A stretch of DNA of 9,358 nt from Clostridia bacterium (GCA_017529165.1 JAFXNY010000107.1:1-9358), one strand, 5' to 3'; counted from the stretch's first letter, positions 1 through 5,336 are shown. Notes: a model not told the origin generated them from the sequence alone. A program made the numbers and translations.

Positions 1-67
1 AGATTTATCATATTTTTAATGTTAATGATCAACCTCAATCAAATTAGGAAACAAATAAATAAAGATT

Positions 68-93
68 GGGCGGGCTCCTTTTAGAGCCCGCCC
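68..93 (-). terminator. Terminator of the HTH-ugd gene
   Basis: A 10-bp GC-rich perfect stem (68-77 pairs with 84-93, six-base loop) lies 14 bases past the stop codon of the dehydrogenase gene. Read on the minus strand it is followed by a T-rich stretch (AATCTTTATTTATTTG), as in intrinsic terminators, although the T run is interrupted. Bases 1-67 are AT-rich and show no gene. Confidence 0.85.
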
Positions 94-107
94 ATAGCTA
101 TTATCGT

Positions 108-1607
108 TTAATCTCTTCTGAACAAATCACGGGTATAAACCTTATCTGATACATCATCAAGCACGCTATCATAGCGGTTGGCGATTATACATCCGCACAT
201 TTCCTTAAACCTTTTAAGGTTGTTTACCACCTTACTGCCAAAGAATGTTGAGCCGTTTTCGAGTGTTGGCTCATATATTACCACAGTAGCTCCCTTTGCT
301 TTTATCCGCTTCATAACGCCCTGAATGGATGATTGGCGGAAGTTATCCGAATTAGATTTCATTGTAAGGCGGTAAACACCGACTACTATATTTTTCTGCT
401 TACTTTCCTTTACCTTAGAATAAGCTTCACTGCCCTGATATGTTCCTGCAATCTCTAAAACCCGCTCGGCTATAAAATCTTTTCTTGTTCTATTAGCTTC
501 AACTATCGCCTGTATAAGATTTTGAGGTACACTATCATAATTCGCAAGCAACTGCTTTGTATCCTTAGGCAAGCAATATCCGCCGTAACCGAAAGAAGGG
601 TTGTTATAATAATCACCCACACGCGGGTCTAAACATACGCCTTTTATAATCTGTGCAGTATCAAGCCCTTTTAGCTCGGCATAGGTATCAAGTTCATTAA
701 AATAAGAAACACGAAGTGCTAAATAGGTATTTACAAACAGTTTTGTTGCCTCAGCCTCGGTATATCCCATAAACAGCGTTTCTATGTTGTTTTTAAGGGC
801 GCCGGATTTGAGAAGTTCTGCAAATATTTCGGCTCCCTGCAGAGTTTTATCATCAGTACCTACAATTATTCTGCTTGGATAAAGATTATCATAAAGCGCC
901 TTTGATTCACGCAAAAACTCAGGACTGAAAATTATGTTTTTCATACCCGTTTTTTCTCTCAGCTCTTTTGTGTAGCCTACCGGAACAGTCGATTTTATTA
1001 CTATTATCGGCTGTTCTTTTCTGCCCGAGGTTGATTTTTTCACAAGCTCTATAACAGATTCCACAGCTGAGCAATCAAAAAAGTTAAGCTTGCTATCATA
1101 GTTTGTAGGTGCGGCAACGATTATAAAATCAGCGTTTTTATATGCACTCTCGCCGTCCGTTGTAGCTTGAAGACTCAGTGCCCTTTTGCCAAGCCTCGCC
1201 TCACTTAAAAACTTTTCAATATAATCGTCTTGTATGGGTGATATATAATTATTTATTTTTTCGACCTTATCAGGCAAAATATCAACCGCAGTAACATCGT
1301 TGTGCTGAGCTAATAAAACTGCCAGAGAAAGCCCTACATATCCAGTCCCTGCAACTGCAATATTATATCCACCCGTGATTTTTCTTGCCTTTCCCTCTTC
1401 GGTAAATAAATCTGAAATATCAAAGTCTAATACCTCTGCCAAGCTTTCAAGTTGTTCTATAGATGGTGTATGACTCCCGTTTTCGATACTGCTCAGTACC
1501 GAACGGTTAATACCGGTTTTATTGGCGAGCTCTGCTTGTGTAAGTAATATAGACTTACGACAATCTATTATAGTTTTACTTAATACTTCCTTAGATAACT
1601 TTTTCAC
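108..1607 (-). CDS. ugd: UDP-glucose 6-dehydrogenase with N-terminal XRE-type HTH domain
   Basis: Predicted to oxidise UDP-glucose to UDP-glucuronate with two NAD+, supplying precursors for capsule or other surface polysaccharide. Numbered from the GTG start at 1607 (499 aa), residues about 12-70 form a Cro/CI-type helix-turn-helix ([20 protein letters not shown], then TPS..QLE.LA). About 82-499 is a complete Ugd: NAD-binding GTGYVGL (87-93), [21 protein letters not shown] (228-235), the catalytic cysteine in [11 protein letters not shown] (Cys345) and the usual C-terminal end KVYTRDLF. The catalytic part resembles the roughly 390-residue E. coli type; the HTH is extra. An ATG at 1718 would add 37 residues but lies within the preceding gene's terminator hairpin and upstream of a good promoter. 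The GTG at 1607 is preceded by GGGTGAT, so I prefer it. No sugar-pathway genes are visible beside it. Catalytic identity is firm; DNA binding by the HTH is inferred. Confidence 0.9.
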   Translation of the reverse strand: MKKLSKEVLSKTIIDCRKSILLTQAELANKTGINRSVLSSIENGSHTPSIEQLESLAEVLDFDISDLFTEEGKARKITGGYNIAVAGTGYVGLSLAVLLAQHNDVTAVDILPDKVEKINNYISPIQDDYIEKFLSEARLGKRALSLQATTDGESAYKNADFIIVAAPTNYDSKLNFFDCSAVESVIELVKKSTSGRKEQPIIVIKSTVPVGYTKELREKTGMKNIIFSPEFLRESKALYDNLYPSRIIVGTDDKTLQGAEIFAELLKSGALKNNIETLFMGYTEAEATKLFVNTYLALRVSYFNELDTYAELKGLDTAQIIKGVCLDPRVGDYYNNPSFGYGGYCLPKDTKQLLANYDSVPQNLIQAIVEANRTRKDFIAERVLEIAGTYQGSEAYSKVKESKQKNIVVGVYRLTMKSNSDNFRQSSIQGVMKRIKAKGATVVIYEPTLENGSTFFGSKVVNNLKRFKEMCGCIIANRYDSVLDDVSDKVYTRDLFRRD

Positions 1608-1671
1608 CTTATCACCCACTTTGTTGTTGTAGGCAACATATTTTGAATTATATTGCCAACGATTATAATTT

Positions 1672-1700
1672 ATGATATCACAAACAACACAAATAGTCAA
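1672..1700 (-). promoter_or_regulatory. Sigma-A promoter of the HTH-ugd gene
   Basis: On the minus strand a TTGACT -35 (1695-1700) and a TATCAT -10 (1672-1677) are separated by exactly 17 bases. The start of transcription would be near 1664, giving a leader of about 57 bases before the GTG at 1607. It sits just downstream of the malic enzyme terminator hairpin and supports the shorter ugd start. Confidence 0.7.
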
Positions 1701-1707
1701 TATAATT

Positions 1708-1731
1708 CCGGCAGTCATAAATGACTGCCGG
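1708..1731 (-). terminator. Hairpin terminator after malic enzyme
   Basis: A perfect 10-bp stem (CCGGCAGTCA with TGACTGCCGG, four-base loop) begins 17 bases past the malic enzyme stop codon. Downstream on the minus strand is AATTATATT, which is AT-rich but not a true T run, so termination may be incomplete. The upstream ATG candidate of ugd lies inside this hairpin. Confidence 0.65.
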
Positions 1732-1748
1732 TTTAATTTAACTTATAA

Positions 1749-2921
1749 TTATATCCTTGCTACGCCGTCTTTAATAGCCGCTTGGGCTACAGCACTTGCT
1801 ACGGCGTCTTTAACCCTCTTATCAAACGCCAAAGGCATAATGTAATCGGAGTTTAACTCACTATCGCTTACAAGTTTTGCTATAGCGTACGCCGCCGCTA
1901 TTTTCATATTCTCGGTAATATCACTCGCTCTCACATCAAGAGCACCCCTGAATATGCCGGGGAAAGCCAAAACATTGTTAATCTGGTTCGGGAAATCAGA
2001 ACGCCCTGTTCCAACAATCGCCGCTCCGGCATTCTTTGCAAGGTCGGGCATAATCTCGGGCGTGGGGTTTGCCATAGCGAATACTATTGCCTTTTCGTTC
2101 ATAGTTTTAATCATTTCCTCTGTGAGCACACCAGGTGCTGAAACGCCTATGAACACATCCGCTCCCTTTATAACATCCGAAAGTTTTCCTTTTTCGTGAT
2201 TTGGGTTAGTTTTAAGCGATAATGTCTTGTGAGCTTCGGACAGCGTCTCGTCCCCTTCGCAAATTGCACCAAACTTATCACACATAATAAGATTTTTAAG
2301 TCCCAGCTTTAACATAAGCTCGCCTATTGCAGTGCCTGCCGCTCCGGCGCCGTTTATAATACACTTAATATCCTCTATTTTCTTTCCTGTAATTTTAAGG
2401 GCGTTAATCATTGCGGCGCCTAAACAAATTGCAGTGCCGTGCTGGTCATCGTGAAAAACAGGAATATCGCAGCGCTCTTTAAGCTTCCTTTCAACCTCAA
2501 AACAACGTGGCGCCGATATATCCTCAAGATTAATACCTCCGAAAGAACCTGAGATGTTATATACTGTTTCGACTATCTCGTCAACATTCTTTGTTCTCAC
2601 ACAAATCGGAATTGCGTCAACACCGCCGAACTCCTTAAAGAGCACGCATTTCCCCTCCATAACCGGCATACCGGCTTCGGGGCCTATATCGCCGAGGCCT
2701 AAAACGGCTGTACCGTCAGTTATAACGGCTACGGTGTTCCAACGGCGCGTAAGCTCAAAGCTTTTACTATAGTCATCCTTAATAGCAAGGCAGGGCTCGG
2801 CAACACCGGGGGTGTAAGCCAAAGCGAGCGAATCTTTATCGTTTACCTTTGCTCGTGCTACAATCTCGATTTTGCCTTTCCACTCACCGTGAAGTCTTAA
2901 GGCTTCTTTCCTGTAGTCCAT
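1749..2921 (-). CDS. NAD(P)-dependent malic enzyme
   Basis: Oxidative decarboxylation of malate to pyruvate and CO2 with reduction of NAD(P)+; cytoplasmic. The 390 residues match the short bacterial malic enzymes without a phosphotransacetylase domain. Visible marks are YTPGVAEP with the catalytic tyrosine (Tyr36), GKCVLFK with the conserved lysine (Lys91), an acidic metal-binding stretch NLEDIS (131-136), FHDDQHGTA (156-164), the nucleotide-binding GAGAAG (191-196) and MANPTPEI near the end of the Rossmann domain. Cofactor choice between NAD and NADP cannot be settled by eye. The start ATG lies two bases after the stop of the upstream dehydrogenase gene, with a weak AGAAAGAG ribosome site inside that gene, so the two are surely cotranscribed and probably translationally coupled. 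Confidence 0.95.
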   Translation of the reverse strand: MDYRKEALRLHGEWKGKIEIVARAKVNDKDSLALAYTPGVAEPCLAIKDDYSKSFELTRRWNTVAVITDGTAVLGLGDIGPEAGMPVMEGKCVLFKEFGGVDAIPICVRTKNVDEIVETVYNISGSFGGINLEDISAPRCFEVERKLKERCDIPVFHDDQHGTAICLGAAMINALKITGKKIEDIKCIINGAGAAGTAIGELMLKLGLKNLIMCDKFGAICEGDETLSEAHKTLSLKTNPNHEKGKLSDVIKGADVFIGVSAPGVLTEEMIKTMNEKAIVFAMANPTPEIMPDLAKNAGAAIVGTGRSDFPNQINNVLAFPGIFRGALDVRASDITENMKIAAAYAIAKLVSDSELNSDYIMPLAFDKRVKDAVASAVAQAAIKDGVARI

Positions 2922-2923
2922 AA

Positions 2924-4090
2924 TTATATTTCTCTTTCTATATGTGATTTAATCTTGCGTTCAGATTTATAAGGCTTGTAGCCGTCTTCCCAAGGGAATA
3001 CATAGTTGAGGTTGAGTTCATCTCTCACGGCGTTAATTTCACCCTGAACAGACTCGTTTATCGGCACGCCCTTATCTTCACGCTCTTTCCAGATTTCGTA
3101 TTCTTTCTCACCTGCGGTATAAATACGCTCTTCGCCTGGAGCCTTTCTTGCACTACGCACTTTACGGATAATATCGCCTGTTTTTTTACGGCAAAGCTCT
3201 TCGCCTAAAAAATGATTTGTATCAATAGCGATAAAGAAATGACCTAAATGGTATGGGCGAATGTTGCCGTTTTGGTCTTTTCCGTCAAGCTCTTTAAGGT
3301 TTTCGCCGTCCTGTAAAACAGAGGACAAAAACTCAACAAACATAGCAAAACCGTAGCCTTTATAACCGCCTAAAGCCTCACCTATTCCGCCGAGTGTTGT
3401 AAGTGCGGCAGAGCCCTCTCTTATTTTCTTAAGGGCAATGCCGGCGTCCCCCTCCACAGGGGAACCGTCTATATTCACAATAGTTCCCTCATGAACCGGC
3501 TCGCCTATTCTTGCGTAATATTCAATCTTGCCGTTTTGGGTTATAGACGTTGCACAGTCAAAATTAAAATCAAACGCCTCATCGCTCGGCACACCTAAAG
3601 TAAACGGATTTGTACCGAACATACCCTCTGTGCCGAATGTTGGTGCAACTGAAGGACGAGCGTTAGTACCGGTCATACCTATACAACCGTTCTCGGTTGC
3701 CAGCGAAGTATAATATCCGGCGATACCGTAATGGCATGAGTTTCTGACAACAACCATACCCATTCCATACTTTTTAGCCTTTTTAATTGCAAGCTTCATA
3801 GCACGATTTCCTATAACCTGACCCATACCGTTGTGACCGTCAACAACGGCGGTAGTTTCTGTTTCTTTTATTATTTCAAAATCGGTTGTTGCGGACTGAA
3901 TACCTGCCTTTATCCTATCAAGATAGATAGGCTTAAAGCGGTTGCAGCCATGGCTTTCAATGCCCCTCTTATCTGATTCAAGCAGAACATCAGTGCAAAT
4001 CTCCGCCTCTTCCCTTGGAACACCATACCCTACAAACGCATCGGTTACAAAATCTGTTATAAGACCCCACGGACAAACTACTTTCGGCAT
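2924..4090 (-). CDS. Malate/L-lactate dehydrogenase family oxidoreductase (Ldh_2 family)
   Basis: An NAD(P)-dependent 2-hydroxyacid dehydrogenase of the family holding AllD (ureidoglycolate dehydrogenase), ComC (sulfolactate dehydrogenase) and archaeal-type malate dehydrogenases, unrelated in fold to the classic LDH/MDH. Family marks are ESHGCNR (45-51), DGHNGMGQV (84-92), VRNSCHYGIAGYY with the presumed catalytic histidine (His120), GTNPFTLGVPS (159-169) and GGYKGYGFAMFVEFLS. At 388 residues it is somewhat longer than the usual 330-360. A Shine-Dalgarno AAAGGGG precedes the ATG. Being first in an operon with malic enzyme, malate/oxaloacetate is the simplest guess for the substrate, but the family is diverse and the true substrate is not readable. 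No clear promoter is seen between it and the rubredoxin terminator. Confidence 0.88.
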   Translation of the reverse strand: MPKVVCPWGLITDFVTDAFVGYGVPREEAEICTDVLLESDKRGIESHGCNRFKPIYLDRIKAGIQSATTDFEIIKETETTAVVDGHNGMGQVIGNRAMKLAIKKAKKYGMGMVVVRNSCHYGIAGYYTSLATENGCIGMTGTNARPSVAPTFGTEGMFGTNPFTLGVPSDEAFDFNFDCATSITQNGKIEYYARIGEPVHEGTIVNIDGSPVEGDAGIALKKIREGSAALTTLGGIGEALGGYKGYGFAMFVEFLSSVLQDGENLKELDGKDQNGNIRPYHLGHFFIAIDTNHFLGEELCRKKTGDIIRKVRSARKAPGEERIYTAGEKEYEIWKEREDKGVPINESVQGEINAVRDELNLNYVFPWEDGYKPYKSERKIKSHIEREI

Positions 4091-4130
4091 TATAAACGCC
4101 CCTTTGTTAAAAAATTATCATTGTAACGCA

Positions 4131-4163
4131 AAAGGATAAGCGACCTAGAGCCGCTTATCCTTT
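4131..4163 (-). terminator. Hairpin after rubredoxin gene
   Basis: A perfect 12-bp inverted repeat (4131-4142 with 4152-4163, nine-base loop) begins five bases past the rubredoxin stop. On the minus strand it is followed by only a short T run (CCTTTTGCG). On the plus strand the flank is richer in T. It should stop rubredoxin transcription, perhaps incompletely, because the dehydrogenase/malic enzyme operon begins 40 bases further on without an evident promoter of its own. Confidence 0.7.
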
Positions 4164-4167
4164 ATTT

Positions 4168-4302
4168 TTATTCTTCTGCTGTAAAATCATCCTTGCCTAC
4201 ACCGCAAAGCTCGCAGGCAAAATCTTCGGGCAGGTCTTCCCACTTTACGCCTGCTTCGTCCTCATCATAAACCCAACCGCAAACATTACATACATATTTC
4301 AT
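4168..4302 (-). CDS. Rubredoxin (44 aa)
   Basis: Small one-electron carrier with a single iron held by four cysteines; cytoplasmic. The 44 residues contain both iron-binding knuckles, CNVCG (Cys5, Cys8) and CELCG (Cys30, Cys33), and the family residues VYDEDEAG and WEDLP between them. It is slightly shorter than the usual 52-54 residues, mainly in the spacing between the knuckles and at the C-terminus, but all ligands are present. A strong Shine-Dalgarno AAAGGAGAAG precedes the ATG. In anaerobes rubredoxin passes electrons from an NADH:rubredoxin reductase to rubrerythrins and flavodiiron proteins. A reverse rubrerythrin lies about 1.1 kb away and may be one partner. No reductase gene is in the window. 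Confidence 0.93.
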   Translation of the reverse strand: MKYVCNVCGWVYDEDEAGVKWEDLPEDFACELCGVGKDDFTAEE

Positions 4303-4347
4303 AGTATTCTTCTCCTTTCGGTTAATAGAGATTTTTTACTTTAATTT

Positions 4348-4376
4348 ATTCTAACATATTACAGCCCTTTTTGCAA
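4348..4376 (-). promoter_or_regulatory. Promoter of rubredoxin gene
   Basis: On the minus strand a TTGCAA -35 (4371-4376) is followed after 17 bases by TAGAAT (4348-4353), with TG one base upstream of the -10 (extended -10 form). The start of transcription would be near 4341, about 40 bases before the rubredoxin ATG. Confidence 0.65.
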
Positions 4377-4388
4377 TAATAATTATGA

Positions 4389-4413
4389 AAGCACTCTTTT
4401 AACAAGAGTGCTT
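4389..4413. repeat. Perfect 10-bp inverted repeat between two divergent promoters
   Basis: AAGCACTCTT (4389-4398) and AAGAGTGCTT (4404-4413) are perfect inverted copies around a five-base spacer. The right arm overlaps the first two bases of the small RNA's -35 box, and the left arm lies 12 bases upstream of the rubredoxin -35 box. Neither strand carries a T run after it, which favours an operator over a terminator, though a weak terminator for the converging toxin transcript is possible. Confidence 0.6.
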
Positions 4414-4440
4414 GACAATTTTCAAAACAGAGTATATAAT
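4412..4440 (+). promoter_or_regulatory. Consensus promoter of the small antisense RNA
   Basis: A perfect sigma-A promoter: TTGACA (4412-4417), 17-base spacer, TATAAT (4435-4440). It is the best-matching promoter in the window besides that of the 3D-domain gene, yet no protein-coding gene follows it on the plus strand. It points into the 3' end of the small toxin-like gene. Transcription should start at about 4447-4448. Confidence 0.85.
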
Positions 4441-4446
4441 AAGGGT

Positions 4447-4478
4447 GGAAATAAGGCATGCCGTATAGACGGTTAGTC
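4447..4478 (+). repeat. Left arm of inverted repeat at the 5' end of the small RNA
   Basis: This 32-base arm (GGAAATAAGGCATGCC at its start, ACGGTTAGTC at its end) recurs inverted at 4664-4698 (GGAATAAGGTGTGCC and GCGGTTAGTC on the minus strand), with a few substitutions and a three-base length difference in the middle. Each arm starts seven or so bases after a -10 box, so both transcripts should begin with nearly the same sequence. Confidence 0.75.
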
Positions 4479-4491
4479 ATTATTTGGTTAT

Positions 4492-4534
4492 AAGAAATAA
4501 CCGCAACTTTGACAGAGGGCGGTTATTTCTTTTT
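4492..4534. terminator. Shared terminator of the convergent small RNA and toxin mRNA
   Basis: A 13-bp perfect stem (AAGAAATAACCGC with its complement) with a 14-base loop. On the plus strand it runs directly into CTTTTTGTTTG and is a strong intrinsic terminator for the small RNA. On the minus strand the toxin stop codon lies in the first arm, and the trailing sequence is TTATTTCTTATAACC, so it can also end the toxin mRNA but less efficiently. Confidence 0.8.
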
Positions 4535-4612
4535 GTTTGTTATATTAACAACAAGTGCAATTATGGAAACAATAAGAGAAAGAAGTAAAAACAACTCACC
4601 ATATGTAATCAT
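4523..4612 (-). CDS. Holin-like small hydrophobic peptide, candidate type I toxin (29 aa)
   Basis: A 29-residue peptide: a short polar start (MITYGE), one hydrophobic segment of about 17 residues (LFLLLSLIVSIIALVVN, about 7-23) and a basic tail ending KKK. This is the plan of the Firmicutes putative holin-like toxin family and of the related TxpA/Fst-like membrane toxins, which depolarise the membrane when overproduced. The gene has a promoter (4706-4734), an unusually long leader of about 86 bases and a strong Shine-Dalgarno (AAGGGGG) buried in a hairpin. A plus-strand RNA from a consensus promoter runs into its 3' end. These are the signs of RNA-controlled expression. Family assignment rests on composition and layout because so short a peptide gives little sequence evidence. 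Confidence 0.72.
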   Translation of the reverse strand: MITYGELFLLLSLIVSIIALVVNITNKKK

Positions 4613-4619
4613 AAGCACC

Positions 4620-4651
4620 GCCCCCTTTCAAAGAGGGCGAAAGTGCCCCCC
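4620..4651 (-). promoter_or_regulatory. Shine-Dalgarno-sequestering switch in the toxin leader
   Basis: On the minus strand the order is GGGGGGC (4645-4651), GCCCTC (4633-4638), GGGGGC (4620-4625). The last G-rich block is the ribosome site of the toxin ORF. The central GCCCTC can pair either with it, in a stem of about seven base pairs with one G-U that blocks translation, or with the upstream G-rich block, which frees it. Such mutually exclusive leader hairpins delay toxin translation in known type I systems. Confidence 0.55.
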
Positions 4652-4663
4652 TTAAATAAAGAG

Positions 4664-4698
4664 GACTAACCGCCTACCGTTAAGGCACACCTTATTCC
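4664..4698 (-). repeat. Right arm of inverted repeat at the 5' end of the toxin mRNA
   Basis: Inverted, near-identical copy of 4447-4478. Read on the minus strand it starts GGAATAAGGTGTGCC exactly where transcription from the 4706-4734 promoter should begin. Compared with the left arm, the central GGCATGCC is GGTGTGCC. The two octamers can still pair with each other over all eight positions (six Watson-Crick, two G-U). Confidence 0.75.
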
Positions 4699-4705
4699 GA
4701 AAGGT

Positions 4706-4734
4706 ATTTTATCATATTACGACATATTTTGCAA
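4706..4734 (-). promoter_or_regulatory. Promoter of the toxin-like gene
   Basis: On the minus strand TTGCAA (4729-4734) and TAAAAT (4706-4711) are 17 bases apart, with TG one base before the -10 (extended -10). Transcription should begin near 4698, the first base of the right repeat arm. It is weaker than the perfect-consensus promoter of the opposing small RNA, as expected if antitoxin must exceed toxin. Confidence 0.7.
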
Positions 4735-4774
4735 CAGAAAGGTATGGGTGATTTTGCTCATATCTTTTTGTTGC

Positions 4775-4803
4775 TTTACATTATACATTTAATGTGATAA
4801 AAT
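4775..4803 (+). promoter_or_regulatory. Promoter of the structured RNA / SLOG gene
   Basis: TTTACA (4775-4780), a 17-base spacer and TAAAAT (4798-4803) preceded by TG one base upstream (extended -10). Transcription should begin near 4810, at the first base of the long stem described for the following RNA. Confidence 0.7.
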
Positions 4804-4809
4804 AAACTT

Positions 4810-4953
4810 GTCACACAAACTCAATATTACTCCATATGGGGAATAATACCTTGGTAAAAGGTGTTTTTCCTTAATCCCTGTATGGAGTGGTTTGTGTGAC
4901 AACAACCGGGAGAACACTTTTTCGGCACATCTCTTCGGGGATGTGCTTTTTTT
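4810..4953 (+). ncRNA. Unassigned structured RNA of about 144 nt, free-standing or leader of the SLOG gene
   Basis: From the predicted start of transcription the RNA folds into one long rod. The base stem is 11 perfect pairs (4810-4820 with 4890-4900; two more pairs exist in DNA at 4808-4809/4901-4902). It is followed by an 8-versus-1 internal loop, eight perfect pairs (4829-4836 with 4881-4888), a 3-versus-10 internal loop, then 13 positions with one mismatch (4840-4852 with 4858-4870) closed by the loop GGTAA. After a 20-base linker comes a strong intrinsic terminator with a TTCG loop. No strong complement to the terminator arms is seen in the rod, so a classical terminator/antiterminator switch is not evident and a free small RNA is at least as likely as a riboswitch. 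I do not recognise the family; no T-box, PyrR, tRNA or common riboswitch core motif is visible. Confidence 0.6.
4925..4953 (+). terminator. Intrinsic terminator before the SLOG gene
   Basis: A nine-pair stem (4925-4933 with 4938-4946, one G-U) is closed by a TTCG tetraloop and followed by seven T. It ends only 17 bases before the ATG of the SLOG gene, so it either ends the structured RNA or attenuates the gene. Confidence 0.9.
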
Positions 4954-4970
4954 GTGAGGTATTTTAAGTA

Positions 4971-5336
4971 ATGGGAACAAAACGGGTAGTAGTTGCAGGG
5001 TCAAGAAGTTTTACTGATTATGAAAAAGCAAAGCGGTATATTGATTTTTGCATATCAAACATACGGAAAGCAAATGAAATAATCATTGTTTCGGGCGGTG
5101 CAAGGGGTGCTGATTTGCTGGGCGAACAATATGCAAATGAAAACGGTTTTAAGATTGAAAGATATCTGCCCGATTGGGAAACTTACGGCAAAAGCGCAGG
5201 CGTTAGGCGTAATAAAACAATGGTTGATGTAAGTGATTGTATAATTTGCTTTTGGGACGGTAAAAGCAAAGGTACTAAATCAACAATTGATTTCGCCCTT
5301 AAATATAAAAAGCCCATAAAAATCAGTATGATATAA
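4971..5336 (+). CDS. SLOG-family protein, DUF2493/YspA-like (121 aa)
   Basis: A small single-domain Rossmann-like protein of the SLOG superfamily (relatives of YspA/YpsA, DprA and LOG phosphoribohydrolases). Visible marks are VVVAGSRSFTDY (6-17), the glycine-rich nucleotide-binding VSGGARGAD (40-48), an acidic/aromatic PDWE (67-70), a conserved GKSAGVRRN (73-81) and DGKSKGTKSTIDFA (96-109). Family members are predicted to bind nucleotide-derived ligands; the reaction of this branch is unknown. Length is typical. The start is fixed by an in-frame stop just upstream; the only ribosome site, GAGG at 4956-4959, lies 11 bases from the ATG, rather far. It is the only protein gene behind the promoter at 4775-4803 and must be reached by reading through a strong terminator. 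Its neighbours do not tell its job. Confidence 0.85.
   Translation: MGTKRVVVAGSRSFTDYEKAKRYIDFCISNIRKANEIIIVSGGARGADLLGEQYANENGFKIERYLPDWETYGKSAGVRRNKTMVDVSDCIICFWDGKSKGTKSTIDFALKYKKPIKISMI

Larger units (their letters stand above)
4447..4536 (+). ncRNA. Small RNA, candidate antitoxin of a type I toxin-antitoxin pair
   Basis: An RNA of about 90 nt is predicted from the consensus promoter at 4412-4440 to an intrinsic terminator: a 13-bp perfect stem (4492-4504 with 4519-4531), a 14-base loop, then a run of five T and further T-rich sequence. No convincing open frame lies in it. Its 3' third (from about 4492) is the exact complement of the last codons, the stop codon and the 3' region of the minus-strand peptide gene, so the two transcripts can pair over about 45 bases. 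That is the usual arrangement of convergent type I pairs, in which overlapping 3' terminator loops make the first contact. Its first 32 bases nearly repeat the 5' end of the toxin transcript in the same sense. A smaller hairpin (GGTTAT 4486-4491 with ATAACC 4497-4502) competes with the terminator stem. The role as antitoxin is inferred. Confidence 0.65.

Noticed and set aside
4447..4698. A par-type (Fst) locus with direct repeats making complementary 5' ends
   Set aside because: The repeats are inverted in the DNA, so the two convergent RNAs carry the same sequence, not complementary sequence, at their 5' ends. The overall layout is similar but the repeat logic differs.
4447..4698. A miniature transposable element bounded by terminal inverted repeats
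   Set aside because: The arms coincide with transcription starts of two promoters lying outside them, and I see no target-site duplication. It remains a minor alternative.
4808..4902. MITE or remnant IS ended by the 13-base inverted repeat
   Set aside because: A promoter starting exactly at the stem and a strong terminator just after it favour an RNA gene; no flanking direct repeat is evident. Only a copy-number search could exclude it.
4810..4953. 6S RNA or T-box leader
   Set aside because: 6S RNA is usually longer with a large, roughly symmetric central bubble; here the internal loops are small and one-sided. The T-box core GGTGGNACCGCG is absent.
4789..5004. 71-residue minus-strand open frame
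   Set aside because: It runs antisense through the structured RNA and terminator into the SLOG start, has no ribosome site and a low-complexity basic product.
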